Positions 44,814 to 55,023 are shown, counted from the stretch's first letter. The stretch: DNA of 64,000 nt from Azoarcus sp. DN11 (GCF_003628555.1 NZ_CP021731.1:2604001-2668000); one strand, 5' to 3'. Program-made: numbers and translations. The notes: a model not told the origin generated them from the letters alone.

Positions 44814-45593
44814 TCAGCTGTTCTTCCACACCGGCTTCCGCTTCTCGAGGAAGGCAGCCAGCCCTTCCTTCGCGTCGTCGGTGTTCATCAATTCCTTCAG
44901 GTAGATGTTCTCGGCGGTATCGAGCGCCGCACCGAACGGCTTGTCCGCCACCGCACGGATCGTCTTGCGGGTGCTCGCCAGTGCTGCACGGCTAAGTGTC
45001 AGGAACGGAGCGACGAAAGCCTGCACGTCGGCGGCGAACGTCTCCTTCGCAAACACCCGGTTCACCAGCCCGATCGCCTTCGCCTCGTCGGCGCCGATGT
45101 TCTCACCCCCGAGAAGCAGTTCCAGCGCACGCGCCGGCGGCACCAGGCGCGGCAGCAGCACCGCGGCGATCGGCGGGAACACCGCCAGCTTGATCTCGGG
45201 CTGACCGAACTTCGCGTTGGAGGCCGCGACGAGCATGTCGCATGCGATCCCCACTTCCATGCCGCCACCCAGAGCCACGCCATTCACCGCGGCCAGCGTC
45301 GGGATCGGCAGCTGCTGCAGGCGGCGGAAGATGCCGTGGAACACCTCGATCATGCGATCGACCTTGTCCGGCGTGTGGTCCGCCACCTCCACGCCGGCCG
45401 AGAAAGCCTTCTCCCCCGCGCCGGTGATCATCAGCAGCTTCACGCTGTTGTCCGCAAGGCAGCGGTCCAGCGCGACGTTCATCTCCTCCATCGTCGGGAT
45501 GTCGAGGACGTTGAACGGCGGGCGGTTGATCGTCAGCGTCGCCAGGCCGTCGGCCACGCCGTAAGTGATGAACTGGAATTGCGCACTACTCAT
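44814..45593 (-). CDS. bzdW: Cyclohexa-1,5-diene-1-carbonyl-CoA hydratase
   Basis: The 259-residue crotonase-family enzyme hydrates the product of benzoyl-CoA reductase to 6-hydroxycyclohex-1-ene-1-carbonyl-CoA. It shows oxyanion-hole segments AFSAGVEVADHTPD and NGVALGGGMEVGIACD, and KFGQPEIKLAVFPP in the active-site region; the typical crotonase Glu of the second site is replaced in the VFPP region as in dienoyl-CoA hydratases. The start at 45593 is followed by MSSAQFQFITYG; the longer frame upstream is polar and lacks similarity. Confidence 0.92.
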   Translation of the reverse strand: MSSAQFQFITYGVADGLATLTINRPPFNVLDIPTMEEMNVALDRCLADNSVKLLMITGAGEKAFSAGVEVADHTPDKVDRMIEVFHGIFRRLQQLPIPTLAAVNGVALGGGMEVGIACDMLVAASNAKFGQPEIKLAVFPPIAAVLLPRLVPPARALELLLGGENIGADEAKAIGLVNRVFAKETFAADVQAFVAPFLTLSRAALASTRKTIRAVADKPFGAALDTAENIYLKELMNTDDAKEGLAAFLEKRKPVWKNS

Positions 45594-45637
45594 CTCGTGT
45601 CTCTCCTCGTTCTCGTTCGTTTTGCGCGTTTCGTACT

Positions 45638-45820
45638 TCAGTTCTCGTTCTTCATCTGCAGCCGGTACGAGCAGACCGCGTCGCAGTCCGCGCAGCACAC
45701 CTCACCGTCGCAGCGGATGTGCCACAGATCCGCGCCGCAATTCGTGCACCGGCACTTGGCTTCCGGCTTGACGGCCGGGCGGATTTCTTCCGCCGACCAG
45801 AAATCGATGACCTGTCCCAT
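45638..45820 (-). CDS. Small Cys-rich (zinc-ribbon-like) protein in the bzd operon
   Basis: The 60-residue protein carries seven or eight cysteines arranged as CRCTNCG and CDGEVCCADCDAVC, consistent with a zinc ribbon or a small metal-binding knuckle. It has no membrane segment. It sits in the 240-bp gap between bzdV and bzdW on the same strand, with GGAGGC before its ATG, 12 bp after the bzdV stop. It has no letter in the usual bzd nomenclature and I know of no function. Confidence 0.65.
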   Translation of the reverse strand: MGQVIDFWSAEEIRPAVKPEAKCRCTNCGADLWHIRCDGEVCCADCDAVCSYRLQMKNEN

Positions 45821-45832
45821 GGCGGCCTCCGA

Positions 45833-48382
45833 TCAGAACAAATCGTCGAGCTCGTCCGACCCGCCGCCCGGCATCTTTCCGTACTGCTGCAGGTAGGCCT
45901 GGATCATCTGGCTTTCGCGTGAGGTAAAGAGCGCGGCTTCCTCGAACACGAAGTTCGTCGCGTCGCCCCCGCGTTCAAGCTGCTCCATCAACCCGGCGCG
46001 CAGGTTCTCCACACCCTTGATCATCAGCACGTTCTTGTCGCCGTCAAGCAACTGGAACACGCCAGATTCGGTTGGCACGGACGCGATCGTCGCCTCGTCG
46101 AATTTCAGCGACGACTCCGGCGGCAGCACCGCCTCGGCGATCTTCGGCGCGAGGTTGCACTTGAAGCAGCGGGCCGCCTCCGCCCGCGCCGTCGCGTCGT
46201 CGAAGCCCAGCTCGACCTCGTCCCAGCCGGTACGCTGCTCGGGCGCCAGCATGATCGGGTGGAACTTGCGGATCTTGTTGAAGCCTTTCTTGCGGCCGAT
46301 GTACGGGCTGGTCTCCCAGCCGTCGCGCAGCAGCACTTCGGAGATGTCGCCATCGCCGCCCAGCACGATGTCCATCGCGGAAGCCGCCACCCGGCCCTGC
46401 GCGACCGACTCGATCAGCGTCGAAGGTCCGAGCACGCAGTCGCCGCCGGCATACACCTTCGGCCGGCTCGTCAGCATCGAATCCTCGCGCACCGTGATGC
46501 GGCCCTTGCGGTCGGTCTCGACGCCGAAGCCTTCGAAACGCTTCGGGAACTGGCCGATCGCGGCGATCACCAGATCCACGCCTTCGACGACTTCCTCGCC
46601 GGTCTCGACCGGCTTGCGGCGGCCGGAGGCATCGGCCTCGCCCAGCGCCATCTTGGCGTAGGTGATCTGCAGGCGGAAGCCGTTGGTGCCCGGCTCGATC
46701 TTCTTCGGCGCGAGCAGGTAGCGGATATTCACGCCCTCCTCCACGCAGCCCTCGAATTCCTCCAGGCGCGCCGGCATCTCTTCGCGGGTGCGGCGATACA
46801 CCATGTCGACCTCGGCACCGAAGCGGCGCGAGGAACGCGCGTTGTCGGTCGCGACGTTGCCGCCGCCGATCACCGCGACCTTCTTGCCGGTCTGGATGCC
46901 CTCGGGGGTATTCACGAGGCCCATCGTCACGGCCTTCAGGTAGGTCGGACTGTCGACCACGCCCGGCAGGTCGTCGCCGGGGATGCCCAGCTTGTCGCCG
47001 CCCTGCGCGCCGATGCCGACGAACACTGCACCATACCCATCGTTGAAGAGGGTATCGACGCTGTCGACCTTGGCGCCGAAGCGGAACTCGACGCCCAGGG
47101 CCGAGACTTCCGCGACCTCGTTGTCGATGACTTCTGCCGGCACGCGGTAGGACGGGATGCCGTAGCGCGCCATGCCGCCGGCGGCCGGCTGCGCGTCGAA
47201 GATGGTTACGCCGTGGCCCTGCTTCGCGAGGTAGTACGCCACCGTCAGACCGGCCGGGCCGGCGCCGATCACGGCGGCCTTCTTGCCGGTCGCCGGCAGC
47301 TTCTTCGCGTGTTCGCGCCAGATCCCCGTGTCGTTGTCGGCGGCGATGCGCTTGAGGTTGCGGATCGACAGCGGATCGTCGAGATCCTTGCGGCGACAGG
47401 CCGATTCGCACATCGCGAAACAGGCACGGCCGAGGATGCCCGGGAACGGCAGCTTTTCGCGCACCACGGCGATCGCCTCGCCATACTTGCCTTCGGCGGC
47501 GAGCTGCACGTAGCGCGGCACGTCGATGCCGGCGGGACAGGCATTCCGGCACGGCACCATCGACTCCTCGCGCTTCGCGGGGTCGAGCGTGCGGTCCATC
47601 AGCGCGCCGGTCGGGCACACGGTCACACAGGCCTGGCAGAAGGTACAGCCGGATTCGATCAGCGTCGGCGCGATCGTGCCGACATAGGTGCGCGTGCCTT
47701 GCGGCGTCTCGACTTCCTTCACTTCGAGACAGCCCACGCCGCGCACGTCGTTACAGGCGACGAGGCAGCGGCGGCAGTCGATACAGAGGTTGTAGTCGCG
47801 GTCGAAGAACGGCTCGTCCTTGATGATCGGCAACTGCACCGGCTTGTACGGCGGCGTGGTGTTCGGAATGCCGATATAGTCGGAGACCTTGCGCAGCTCA
47901 CAGGACGAGAAGATCGTGCAGCAGCGCGTTTCCTGCGGATTGCCGTAGGAGCACTGCGAGCGCGAACAGCCGTCGCGCTGCGGACAGGTGAGACAGACGT
48001 GCGGGTGCGGGCCGAGGATCTTCGCGAGATTCTTCTGGCGCACCTCCTGGATCGCTGCGGACTTCGTCGTCACGGTCATGCCGGCCGTGACGGTGGTCGA
48101 ACAGGCCTTCGAGAGGCCGTCCGTGCCATCGATCTCGACCATGCACAGATTACAGCCGCCGTCCCCCGCGCCGCGCTGACCGGCAGGCGGCAGATCGGGG
48201 TGCGCGCACAGCGCCGGAATGTAGAGACCTGCGGCGGTTGCGGCATTCAGCACCGACGCGCCCGCGGGCGCCTCGATCTCCACGCCGTCGATCGTCAGCT
48301 TCACCGGCGCGCCGAACTCGGTCATTCCGACCGGCTTGCTCGCTTTCCACCACCTGATTTCCGATGTCTGCACGGCTTCCAT
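45833..48382 (-). CDS. bzdV: NAD(P)H:ferredoxin oxidoreductase of the benzoate pathway
   Basis: The 849-residue flavoprotein should re-reduce ferredoxin BzdM. The N-terminal third (1-290) has an NADH-dehydrogenase-like [2Fe-2S] region (CAHPDLPP, GGCNLCMVEI) and Cys-rich iron-sulfur stretches (HVCLTCPQRDGCSRSQC, CIDCRRCLVAC, CTFCQACVTVCPTGA). The rest resembles GltD/glutamate synthase small subunit: CRNACPAGIDVPRY, the FAD loop AVIGAGPAGLTVAYYL, the NAD(P) loop AVIGGGNVATD and the C-terminal YAGGDCVLGPSTLIESVAQGR. The protein ends in DELDDLF, a tail shared with two other operon products. It is separated from bzdU by 52 bp. Confidence 0.92.
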   Translation of the reverse strand: MEAVQTSEIRWWKASKPVGMTEFGAPVKLTIDGVEIEAPAGASVLNAATAAGLYIPALCAHPDLPPAGQRGAGDGGCNLCMVEIDGTDGLSKACSTTVTAGMTVTTKSAAIQEVRQKNLAKILGPHPHVCLTCPQRDGCSRSQCSYGNPQETRCCTIFSSCELRKVSDYIGIPNTTPPYKPVQLPIIKDEPFFDRDYNLCIDCRRCLVACNDVRGVGCLEVKEVETPQGTRTYVGTIAPTLIESGCTFCQACVTVCPTGALMDRTLDPAKREESMVPCRNACPAGIDVPRYVQLAAEGKYGEAIAVVREKLPFPGILGRACFAMCESACRRKDLDDPLSIRNLKRIAADNDTGIWREHAKKLPATGKKAAVIGAGPAGLTVAYYLAKQGHGVTIFDAQPAAGGMARYGIPSYRVPAEVIDNEVAEVSALGVEFRFGAKVDSVDTLFNDGYGAVFVGIGAQGGDKLGIPGDDLPGVVDSPTYLKAVTMGLVNTPEGIQTGKKVAVIGGGNVATDNARSSRRFGAEVDMVYRRTREEMPARLEEFEGCVEEGVNIRYLLAPKKIEPGTNGFRLQITYAKMALGEADASGRRKPVETGEEVVEGVDLVIAAIGQFPKRFEGFGVETDRKGRITVREDSMLTSRPKVYAGGDCVLGPSTLIESVAQGRVAASAMDIVLGGDGDISEVLLRDGWETSPYIGRKKGFNKIRKFHPIMLAPEQRTGWDEVELGFDDATARAEAARCFKCNLAPKIAEAVLPPESSLKFDEATIASVPTESGVFQLLDGDKNVLMIKGVENLRAGLMEQLERGGDATNFVFEEAALFTSRESQMIQAYLQQYGKMPGGGSDELDDLF

Positions 48383-48434
48383 GTCTCTCTCGTCCTCTAT
48401 TCTGCTCCGGGCTTAGCGTGTGCCCGGTCGGTTC

Positions 48435-49076
48435 TTATGCTGCCTGTGCGAGCTGCTGGTAACCCGGGTAATAACTCCCCTGGCACGCTCCTGCCCGCAC
48501 CGCGGCAATGAAACTCGCCATGTCGGTGACGGTCTGCGAGAACTTCGTCGCGCACCGGCCGACCGCAATCGTCTTGTGGCAATCGCTGCCGCCCAGCGCA
48601 GGCAGGGCCATGTGGCGAGCGGCACTGATTGCCAGATCGTTGTCGCTGTCGAGGTTGCCGCCGTTATGCGTTTCCACGGCGGCAATCCCGGTGAGGTCGA
48701 GCAGGCCGTGCAGCAGGCTGGCCACGCCGACCTCGCGGAACGGATGGGCCGGCACGCAGATTCCGCCGATGCTGTTGATGTGCTCGATGACGTCGTTCAT
48801 CGGGAGGTAATTGTCGCGCCCCCAGATGTTCCAGCCGTCATCCTGCATACCGTACGCCAGCATGTGCCCGCGATCGGTTGCGATCTCCACGCCGCGCAGC
48901 ACCAGGAAACCCTCGTCGCGCGCGACCTGCTCGACCGGCCGCGACGCTTCGTACGAGTAATGCTCGGTGATGCAGACTCCGTCGAGTCCCAGCGCCTTCG
49001 CACGGCGGATCAGATCCACCGGCTCCAGCCAGTTGTCGTAGGAGTACTTGGTATGGCAATGGCAATCGATCCACAT
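48435..49076 (-). CDS. bzdU: PHP-domain metal-dependent phosphoesterase-like protein
   Basis: The 213-residue protein has the PHP signature: IDCHCHTKYSYD, ITEHYS, the central HPF and GSDCHKT with metal-binding His and Asp residues. PHP members are often phosphoesterases, but here the substrate is unknown. By position it corresponds to BzdU. The pathway does not obviously need a phosphatase, so its role is open. It is 30 bp downstream of the GNAT gene. Confidence 0.85.
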   Translation of the reverse strand: MWIDCHCHTKYSYDNWLEPVDLIRRAKALGLDGVCITEHYSYEASRPVEQVARDEGFLVLRGVEIATDRGHMLAYGMQDDGWNIWGRDNYLPMNDVIEHINSIGGICVPAHPFREVGVASLLHGLLDLTGIAAVETHNGGNLDSDNDLAISAARHMALPALGGSDCHKTIAVGRCATKFSQTVTDMASFIAAVRAGACQGSYYPGYQQLAQAA

Positions 49077-49106
49077 CGGACGGACTCCGCGCGCCGGCCT
49101 GGCCGC

Positions 49107-49559
49107 TCAGGAAACGGTGTACTCGAGGTTGATGCGCTTGGACGGCGAGAAGCGCTGGCGGGAGAAGAATTTCTCCAGCGCGAAGTCGTCCCAGTTCACC
49201 AGCGTGTAGACCTTCTTCACGCCCGCGGCCTTCATGTTCATCATGAACTGGTCGAGCAGCTCGCTCGCCACGCCGCGGTTCTGGAAGCGCGGATCGACGC
49301 CGATCGTGTCGATCGTCGCGGTCGACTCGGGAATGCCGAACTCGCCGAAATACACGTCGCCCATCACGAAACCGGCGATCTTGCCGTCGATCTCGCACAC
49401 GAGCGACGAATTGATGTTGTGGGTCGGGTTCAGGATCCCTTCAAGCTTGCGCTCGTAGTAATCGCGGCGATTCTGCTTCGAACCTGCTGCGTCGATCTCG
49501 ACGATCGCATTCAGGTCTTCCTTCTTCAGCACCCGCATCACACGCTTCTGATCAGACAT
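49107..49559 (-). CDS. bzdT: GNAT-family acetyltransferase
   Basis: The 150-residue protein has the GNAT fold: KEDLNAIVEIDAAG, a central beta strand IAGFVMGDVYFGE, the acetyl-CoA loop DPRFQNRGVASELLDQFMM (RxxGxA), and YTLVNWDDFALEKFFSRQRF. By position it is BzdT. It could acetylate a pathway enzyme, since benzoate-CoA ligases and other acyl-CoA synthetases are controlled by lysine acetylation in related bacteria; this is an inference. Confidence 0.85.
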   Translation of the reverse strand: MSDQKRVMRVLKKEDLNAIVEIDAAGSKQNRRDYYERKLEGILNPTHNINSSLVCEIDGKIAGFVMGDVYFGEFGIPESTATIDTIGVDPRFQNRGVASELLDQFMMNMKAAGVKKVYTLVNWDDFALEKFFSRQRFSPSKRINLEYTVS

Positions 49560-49610
49560 TTACCTATCTCCTTTGGTTGGCAGTTCCGCGTCCGTTCGCG
49601 TCGCCGCCTC

Positions 49611-49937
49611 TCAGAACAGTTCGTCTTCCTGCTGGGGCTTCGTCGAGCGGCGCGTGTACACCGTACCGATGATCTTCCCCATTTCCTGGTCGGTGTCGAG
49701 GCAGGTCGTGCAGCCGTCACCTTCGGTCTGATAGCTCTCGACGTGCACCTCGAAGCCCATGCCCCGGTACGCTTCGGCGATTTCCGACAGCCGCGGCTCG
49801 CCGATCGTCGTCAGGCGCTTCCAGCCTTCCCGCAACAGGCGATCCTCGACGTCCTCTTCGCGCGCGGCGCCGGCCAGCTTGATCGGGATCGTCTTCTTCG
49901 TGCTCATCTTGGAACCCTCCGTCATCGCCGGGAACAT
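49611..49937 (-). CDS. bzdS: Conserved bzd-operon protein of unknown function
   Basis: The 108-residue protein (98 if the second ATG at 49907 is used; both starts have GGAGG-type sites) has no domain I know. It shows a helical middle (DVEDRLLREGWKRLTTIGEPRLSEIAEAY), then GFEVHVESYQTEGDGCTTC with a CxxC pair, and ends in QQEDELF. By gene order it is BzdS. The CxxC and proximity to ferredoxin suggest metal or redox handling, without proof. Confidence 0.78.
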   Translation of the reverse strand: MFPAMTEGSKMSTKKTIPIKLAGAAREEDVEDRLLREGWKRLTTIGEPRLSEIAEAYRGMGFEVHVESYQTEGDGCTTCLDTDQEMGKIIGTVYTRRSTKPQQEDELF

Positions 49938-49947
49938 GGTCTACTCC

Positions 49948-50232
49948 TTACCAGGAATGCTTGATCGCGCCCGGCGTACAGGCGGAGGTACAGGGCAGGC
50001 TGGTGTAGCCGCCCGCCGGCTTGCACGCGGCACAGTCATAGGCGAGCGCCCGCGTTTTCTCCTTCTTCACCCACGCCACTTCGTCGTCGTAGTCATCGGT
50101 GATGATTTCGAACATCTGCTGCGGACAGGCCTTCAGACAAGCCCGCTCGGCCGCACAGTCGATGCACTTGTCCGTGTCGATGCTGATGTAGTACTCGCCG
50201 GAACCGTCCTTGTAACCGTAGTTCGCGATCAT
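49948..50232 (-). CDS. bzdM: 2[4Fe-4S] ferredoxin, electron donor to benzoyl-CoA reductase
   Basis: The 94-residue protein carries cysteines for two [4Fe-4S] clusters: CIDCAAERACLKACPQQ (with an unusual insertion between second and third Cys) and CAACKPAGG with CTSACTPGA. It should supply the low-potential electrons for ring reduction and be reduced by BzdV. It sits just downstream of the four reductase subunits. Confidence 0.92.
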   Translation of the reverse strand: MIANYGYKDGSGEYYISIDTDKCIDCAAERACLKACPQQMFEIITDDYDDEVAWVKKEKTRALAYDCAACKPAGGYTSLPCTSACTPGAIKHSW

Positions 50233-50294
50233 TTCCCTCTCCTGGATTCATTGCGCCGCGGCGCCCTTGCGGAGCACCGCGGCCCCGGCACCAA

Positions 50295-51200
50295 TTACTT
50301 GGCGGCCTGCTTCTGCATCAGCGTGTAGCCGAACAGCGCGGCACCCAGCGCGCCGGCGATCTGGCTGTCGATCTTAGTCTCGAGCTGCTTGATGCCCAGC
50401 AGCTTCTCGATCCGCTTCACGACGCCCGGGTTCTTCGCGATGCCGCCGGTGATGAAGAAGCCTTCTTCCACGCCGATCCGCTCCAGCAGGCTCACGACGC
50501 GCTCGGCCATCGCCTGGCAGTACGCGGCGATCACCTTGTTCTTCGTGTAGCCGGCCTTCAGGAGCGCCAGCGCCTCGGACTTCGCGAACACCACGCAGAT
50601 CGACGACACGGCTTCCGGCTCGACGTCGACGTCGAACGAACGCGGGCCCAGCTCGGCGATGGGGATCTGCATCAGGTCGGAGATGACTTCCATGCCGCGC
50701 CCGGTACCGGCCGCGCACTTGTCGTTCATCAGGAAGTTCGTGACCTTGCCCTTGTCGTCGCAGTGGATGGCCTTGCAGTCCTGGCCGCCCATGTCGAGGA
50801 TGGTGCGCACCTTGTTGCCGCCCATGTAGTTCGCGCCGCGGGCGTGGCACGCGATCTCGGTGATCGCCTTGTGGGCGAAGGGCACGTTCACCCGGCCGTA
50901 GCCAGTGCCGACGACATAGTTGATGTCCTCGAGCTTCATGCCGATCTTGTCCATGATGCCCTGCAGCGCATTCTTGGCCGAGTCCGGCGAGTTGTTGCCG
51001 GTGCGCATGCTGTTGTAGCCAAACAGCTCGCCGTCACACACCAGCACCGCCTGCGAGGACACCGAACCGACGTCGATGCCGCAGGTGATGATCTTGGCGT
51101 CCTTCCAGTTCTTCGTCTCGTCGAACCAGGTGTTTTCCTGCCAGCGCCAGAATTCCTTTTTCTCGGGGGCGGCGGTGGCGGCAGCAACTTCTGCATTCAT
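50295..51200 (-). CDS. bzdQ: Benzoyl-CoA reductase ATP-binding subunit BzdQ
   Basis: The 301-residue protein is an ASKHA-fold (actin-like ATPase) activase subunit. It couples ATP hydrolysis to electron transfer into the catalytic subunits. ATP-binding loops are TCGIDVGSVSSQAVLV and ITGGIAKNPGVV. The cysteines for the bridging [4Fe-4S] cluster at the dimer interface are in NDKCAAGTGRG and SICVVFAKSE; DMGGQDCKAI is also present. The start at 51200 is chosen by homologous N-terminus and GGAGCG. Confidence 0.95.
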   Translation of the reverse strand: MNAEVAAATAAPEKKEFWRWQENTWFDETKNWKDAKIITCGIDVGSVSSQAVLVCDGELFGYNSMRTGNNSPDSAKNALQGIMDKIGMKLEDINYVVGTGYGRVNVPFAHKAITEIACHARGANYMGGNKVRTILDMGGQDCKAIHCDDKGKVTNFLMNDKCAAGTGRGMEVISDLMQIPIAELGPRSFDVDVEPEAVSSICVVFAKSEALALLKAGYTKNKVIAAYCQAMAERVVSLLERIGVEEGFFITGGIAKNPGVVKRIEKLLGIKQLETKIDSQIAGALGAALFGYTLMQKQAAK

Positions 51201-51238
51201 TTGATCGCTCCTTAATCCGTATCTGTTCGCGTGTCGGT

Positions 51239-52048
51239 TCAGTGCACTCGTTCGGCTGCAATCAGCGCGCAACCCAGGGCGCTGACGAACTCGGGCAGTT
51301 CAGGCAGAAGAACCTCTTCGACGTCCATCGCATTCTTCAGCGACTGGACGAAGCCGGGGTTGTGGCCCATGCCGCCGATCAGCACGACGTTGCCTTCGAT
51401 GCCGACGCGACGCACCATCGCGCACACGCGACTCGCCACCGCGTCCAACACGGCCTTCGCAATGTCTTCCTTCGGCGTCGAGGAGTGGATCAGCGACACC
51501 ACCTCCGACTCCGCGAACACCGTGCATTGCGCGTTCATCGGGATGCTCTTGTCGGACTTCAGGCTCGCCTCGCCGAACTCCTTGAGCGACAGCTGCAGCG
51601 CGCGGCTCATCGCCTCGGCGAAGGAACCGGCGCCCGCGGCGCACTTCTCGTTACCGGCGAAGTCGACCGCCTTGCCGTCCGAGTCGGTCTTGATGCCGCG
51701 ACCTTCCTCGGCGCCGACGTCCACCACCGTGCGAGCCTGCGGGTACATGAACACCGCACCGCGTGCGCCGGCGGTCATCTCGGTGACGCCTTCGGTCGCG
51801 AAGGCCACCTGACCGCGGCCGGCGCCCGTCGCGAAGACCGACTTCACCTGATCACGGCTCACTCCGGCTTCGGCGAGCGCAGTGTCGAAGGCTTTCTCGG
51901 CAGCCTGATCGGCGTCGAGGTCACCCGGCATCATCAGGTGAGCCTTCTTGACCGCGAAGCTTGGCTCCTTGGCACCTTCAACCTTGATTTGTTCCAGCAG
52001 CACCACCTTGACGCTGCGGGAGCCCATATCGATTCCAGCGGTAATCAT
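51239..52048 (-). CDS. bzdP: Benzoyl-CoA reductase ATP-binding subunit BzdP
   Basis: The 269-residue protein is the partner activase subunit of BzdQ. Its ATP loops are AGIDMGSRSVKVVL and LIGGMGHNPGFV, and cluster cysteines lie in NEKCAAGAGSF and AQCTVFAESEVV. The DMGGQD motif of BzdQ is here DVGAEEGRG. The start at 52048 is preceded by GAGGAGACGAG. The four reductase genes bzdNOPQ are contiguous, with gaps of 26-38 bp. Confidence 0.95.
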   Translation of the reverse strand: MITAGIDMGSRSVKVVLLEQIKVEGAKEPSFAVKKAHLMMPGDLDADQAAEKAFDTALAEAGVSRDQVKSVFATGAGRGQVAFATEGVTEMTAGARGAVFMYPQARTVVDVGAEEGRGIKTDSDGKAVDFAGNEKCAAGAGSFAEAMSRALQLSLKEFGEASLKSDKSIPMNAQCTVFAESEVVSLIHSSTPKEDIAKAVLDAVASRVCAMVRRVGIEGNVVLIGGMGHNPGFVQSLKNAMDVEEVLLPELPEFVSALGCALIAAERVH

Positions 52049-52076
52049 TCTCGTCTCCTCTTGGCTCTGTTTCGGA

Positions 52077-53402
<1,326 letters not shown>

Positions 53403-53407
53403 TCAGT

Positions 53408-54547
53408 TCAGAACAGCTCTTCTTCGCTCAGCGTCTCGAGGAATGCCTCGATACGGATGCGGAAGGGCCCGATCGGATTGGTGATGTCGAATTCCAGGAA
53501 CAGCGTCGGAATCCCGTTATCCTCGAGATGACGCTTCAGATCCGGGTAATCGCCCTCGTGCGGATCGCAGAACTTCTGCTGCAGGAAGATCGCGCCTTGA
53601 ACGCCGTAGTCCTTTGCCAGACCGAGAACGTGATCGAAGCGGGTGTGCGTCGGGTAATCCTTCGTCGGACAGGCCGGACGATCACAATAGCGCTCGGCAA
53701 TCGCCTTGATGACATCACCTTCGGGCTTCGAGGCATTCCAGAAGTAGCGGCTGCCCGAGCACTGGTCATCGACGACGATGGTTGCACCAACCGACTCCAC
53801 CATACCCATGAACGCGACGTCGTCGTTCTCGGAACCGATGGTCATGAAGCGGGCACCGGTCTTGCGCTCGACCTTGCGGGTCGGCAGCGCAGCGAGCACC
53901 TTCTTCAGCATCTCGTTGTGCTCGCGCTTGTCGATGAACTGCGCGGTCAGCGATGCATACAGGGCTTCGACGCCGGTCACCTTCGGGTCGGCTTCCTTGC
54001 GGAGCTCATACAGTTCGCGCAGCAGGCGGCGGTTCTCGTCGCACACGGCCAGCGCATCCTTGAGCATCGCGTCGGTGATTTCCTTGCCGGTCAGCGTCTG
54101 CAGGAACACGCGGAAGGACTGCACTTCCTCGTAGTGAGCCTTGCGCGAATGCTGCGACTGGACTTCGTTGGGCATCGGCACGTAGTAGTCCCACTTCACC
54201 GTGGGGACGTGCAGGCGCCAGGAACCGAAGGTCTGGCGATACTGGATGCACGACTGGGTCAGCGTCACGCCTTCGGCGTAGTCGAAGCGGCCCAGCAGGC
54301 CCTGCGCGAGCGAATCGCGGCAGAACGGACAGAACATGCCGAAGATGTGCGGCTCGGTCACGTTCTGCGGCTCGTGAGCGCCGAGGACGCGCACCGGCAG
54401 CATGCCGGCGGCGATCAGCAGCTCTTCGGGCGTATAGGTGCACATCGTTGCCACCACCTGGCCACCTGTCCGCGCCTTCCAGTCGCGTGCATAATCGTGG
54501 CGCTTCTCGTACCAGGTCTTGAACTGGTCGAACAAACCATCGCTCAT
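53408..54547 (-). CDS. bzdN: Benzoyl-CoA reductase catalytic subunit BzdN
   Basis: The 379-residue HgdB-family protein is the promoter-proximal subunit of the class I benzoyl-CoA reductase. Typical segments are VVATMCTYTPEELLIAAG, IFGMFCPFCRDSLAQGLLG and a C-terminal QQKFCDPHEGDYP, which provide cysteines for iron-sulfur ligation. It ends in SEEELF, a tail shared with BzdS and BzdV. The first ATG at 54547 is preceded by GAGGAGATAG. It is the first gene transcribed from the P_N promoter. Confidence 0.95.
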   Translation of the reverse strand: MSDGLFDQFKTWYEKRHDYARDWKARTGGQVVATMCTYTPEELLIAAGMLPVRVLGAHEPQNVTEPHIFGMFCPFCRDSLAQGLLGRFDYAEGVTLTQSCIQYRQTFGSWRLHVPTVKWDYYVPMPNEVQSQHSRKAHYEEVQSFRVFLQTLTGKEITDAMLKDALAVCDENRRLLRELYELRKEADPKVTGVEALYASLTAQFIDKREHNEMLKKVLAALPTRKVERKTGARFMTIGSENDDVAFMGMVESVGATIVVDDQCSGSRYFWNASKPEGDVIKAIAERYCDRPACPTKDYPTHTRFDHVLGLAKDYGVQGAIFLQQKFCDPHEGDYPDLKRHLEDNGIPTLFLEFDITNPIGPFRIRIEAFLETLSEEELF

Positions 54548-54600
54548 CGAACTATCTCCTCTGATGTGTTCGCGGATCCGTTCCCCGACTCCGCGCTTGC

Positions 54601-54774
54601 TGCATTATTGTTCCGGCCCTGCATGATGTCGCATGTTACGCACTGGAGTGCATGCGATGTTGACCTAAATCAAACGACTGGCAGGTTGATATGCACGGGA
54701 CTGCATTTTCAGTGGGCCAAATTGCAGTTAATTGCATTGCAGTGCACAATTAACATGCAATTTGCTGCATTGCA
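54601..54774. promoter_or_regulatory. BzdR operator region: twelve TGCA boxes
   Basis: TGCA occurs at 54601, 54620, 54649, 54692, 54702, 54723, 54733, 54738, 54743, 54756, 54766 and 54771. BzdR of Azoarcus sp. CIB represses the P_N promoter by binding TGCA-containing repeats, and benzoyl-CoA relieves repression. The array covers the core promoter and about 135 bp upstream of it. The remaining 250 bp up to the bzdR stop codon show no feature. Confidence 0.75.
54633..54673 (-). promoter_or_regulatory. P_N promoter with FNR/AcpR-type box
   Basis: TTGACCTAAATCAA (54660-54673) matches the FNR-family site TTGAT-N4-ATCAA with one mismatch. A -10-like TAACAT lies at 54638-54633 (minus strand), so transcription would start near 54626, centring the box at about -41.5, the class II activation position. 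This fits anaerobic activation of the bzd operon as known from Azoarcus sp. CIB (AcpR). Confidence 0.78.
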
Positions 54775-55023
54775 GCAGCAGCGCACGGCGCAGGCAGGCA
54801 CGACAGATGGCGTTGCGGACCGCGCCGGAAGCGGCGCCGTGAAAGCCGGTGGGACTTCAGGGCATGCGGCAGCCGGCGACAAACCCGCCTCGCCGGCGGG
54901 ATGTTGCAGCGCAAACCCGGCTGGCGGAGGGGTCAGGGGAGGTGTCGGCGAGCGGGGCGTGTCAGCGCGCGCCCTGTTTCATTCGGCACGCGCACGGGTC
55001 CGAATGGCGCGCAGGCCGCCGGA

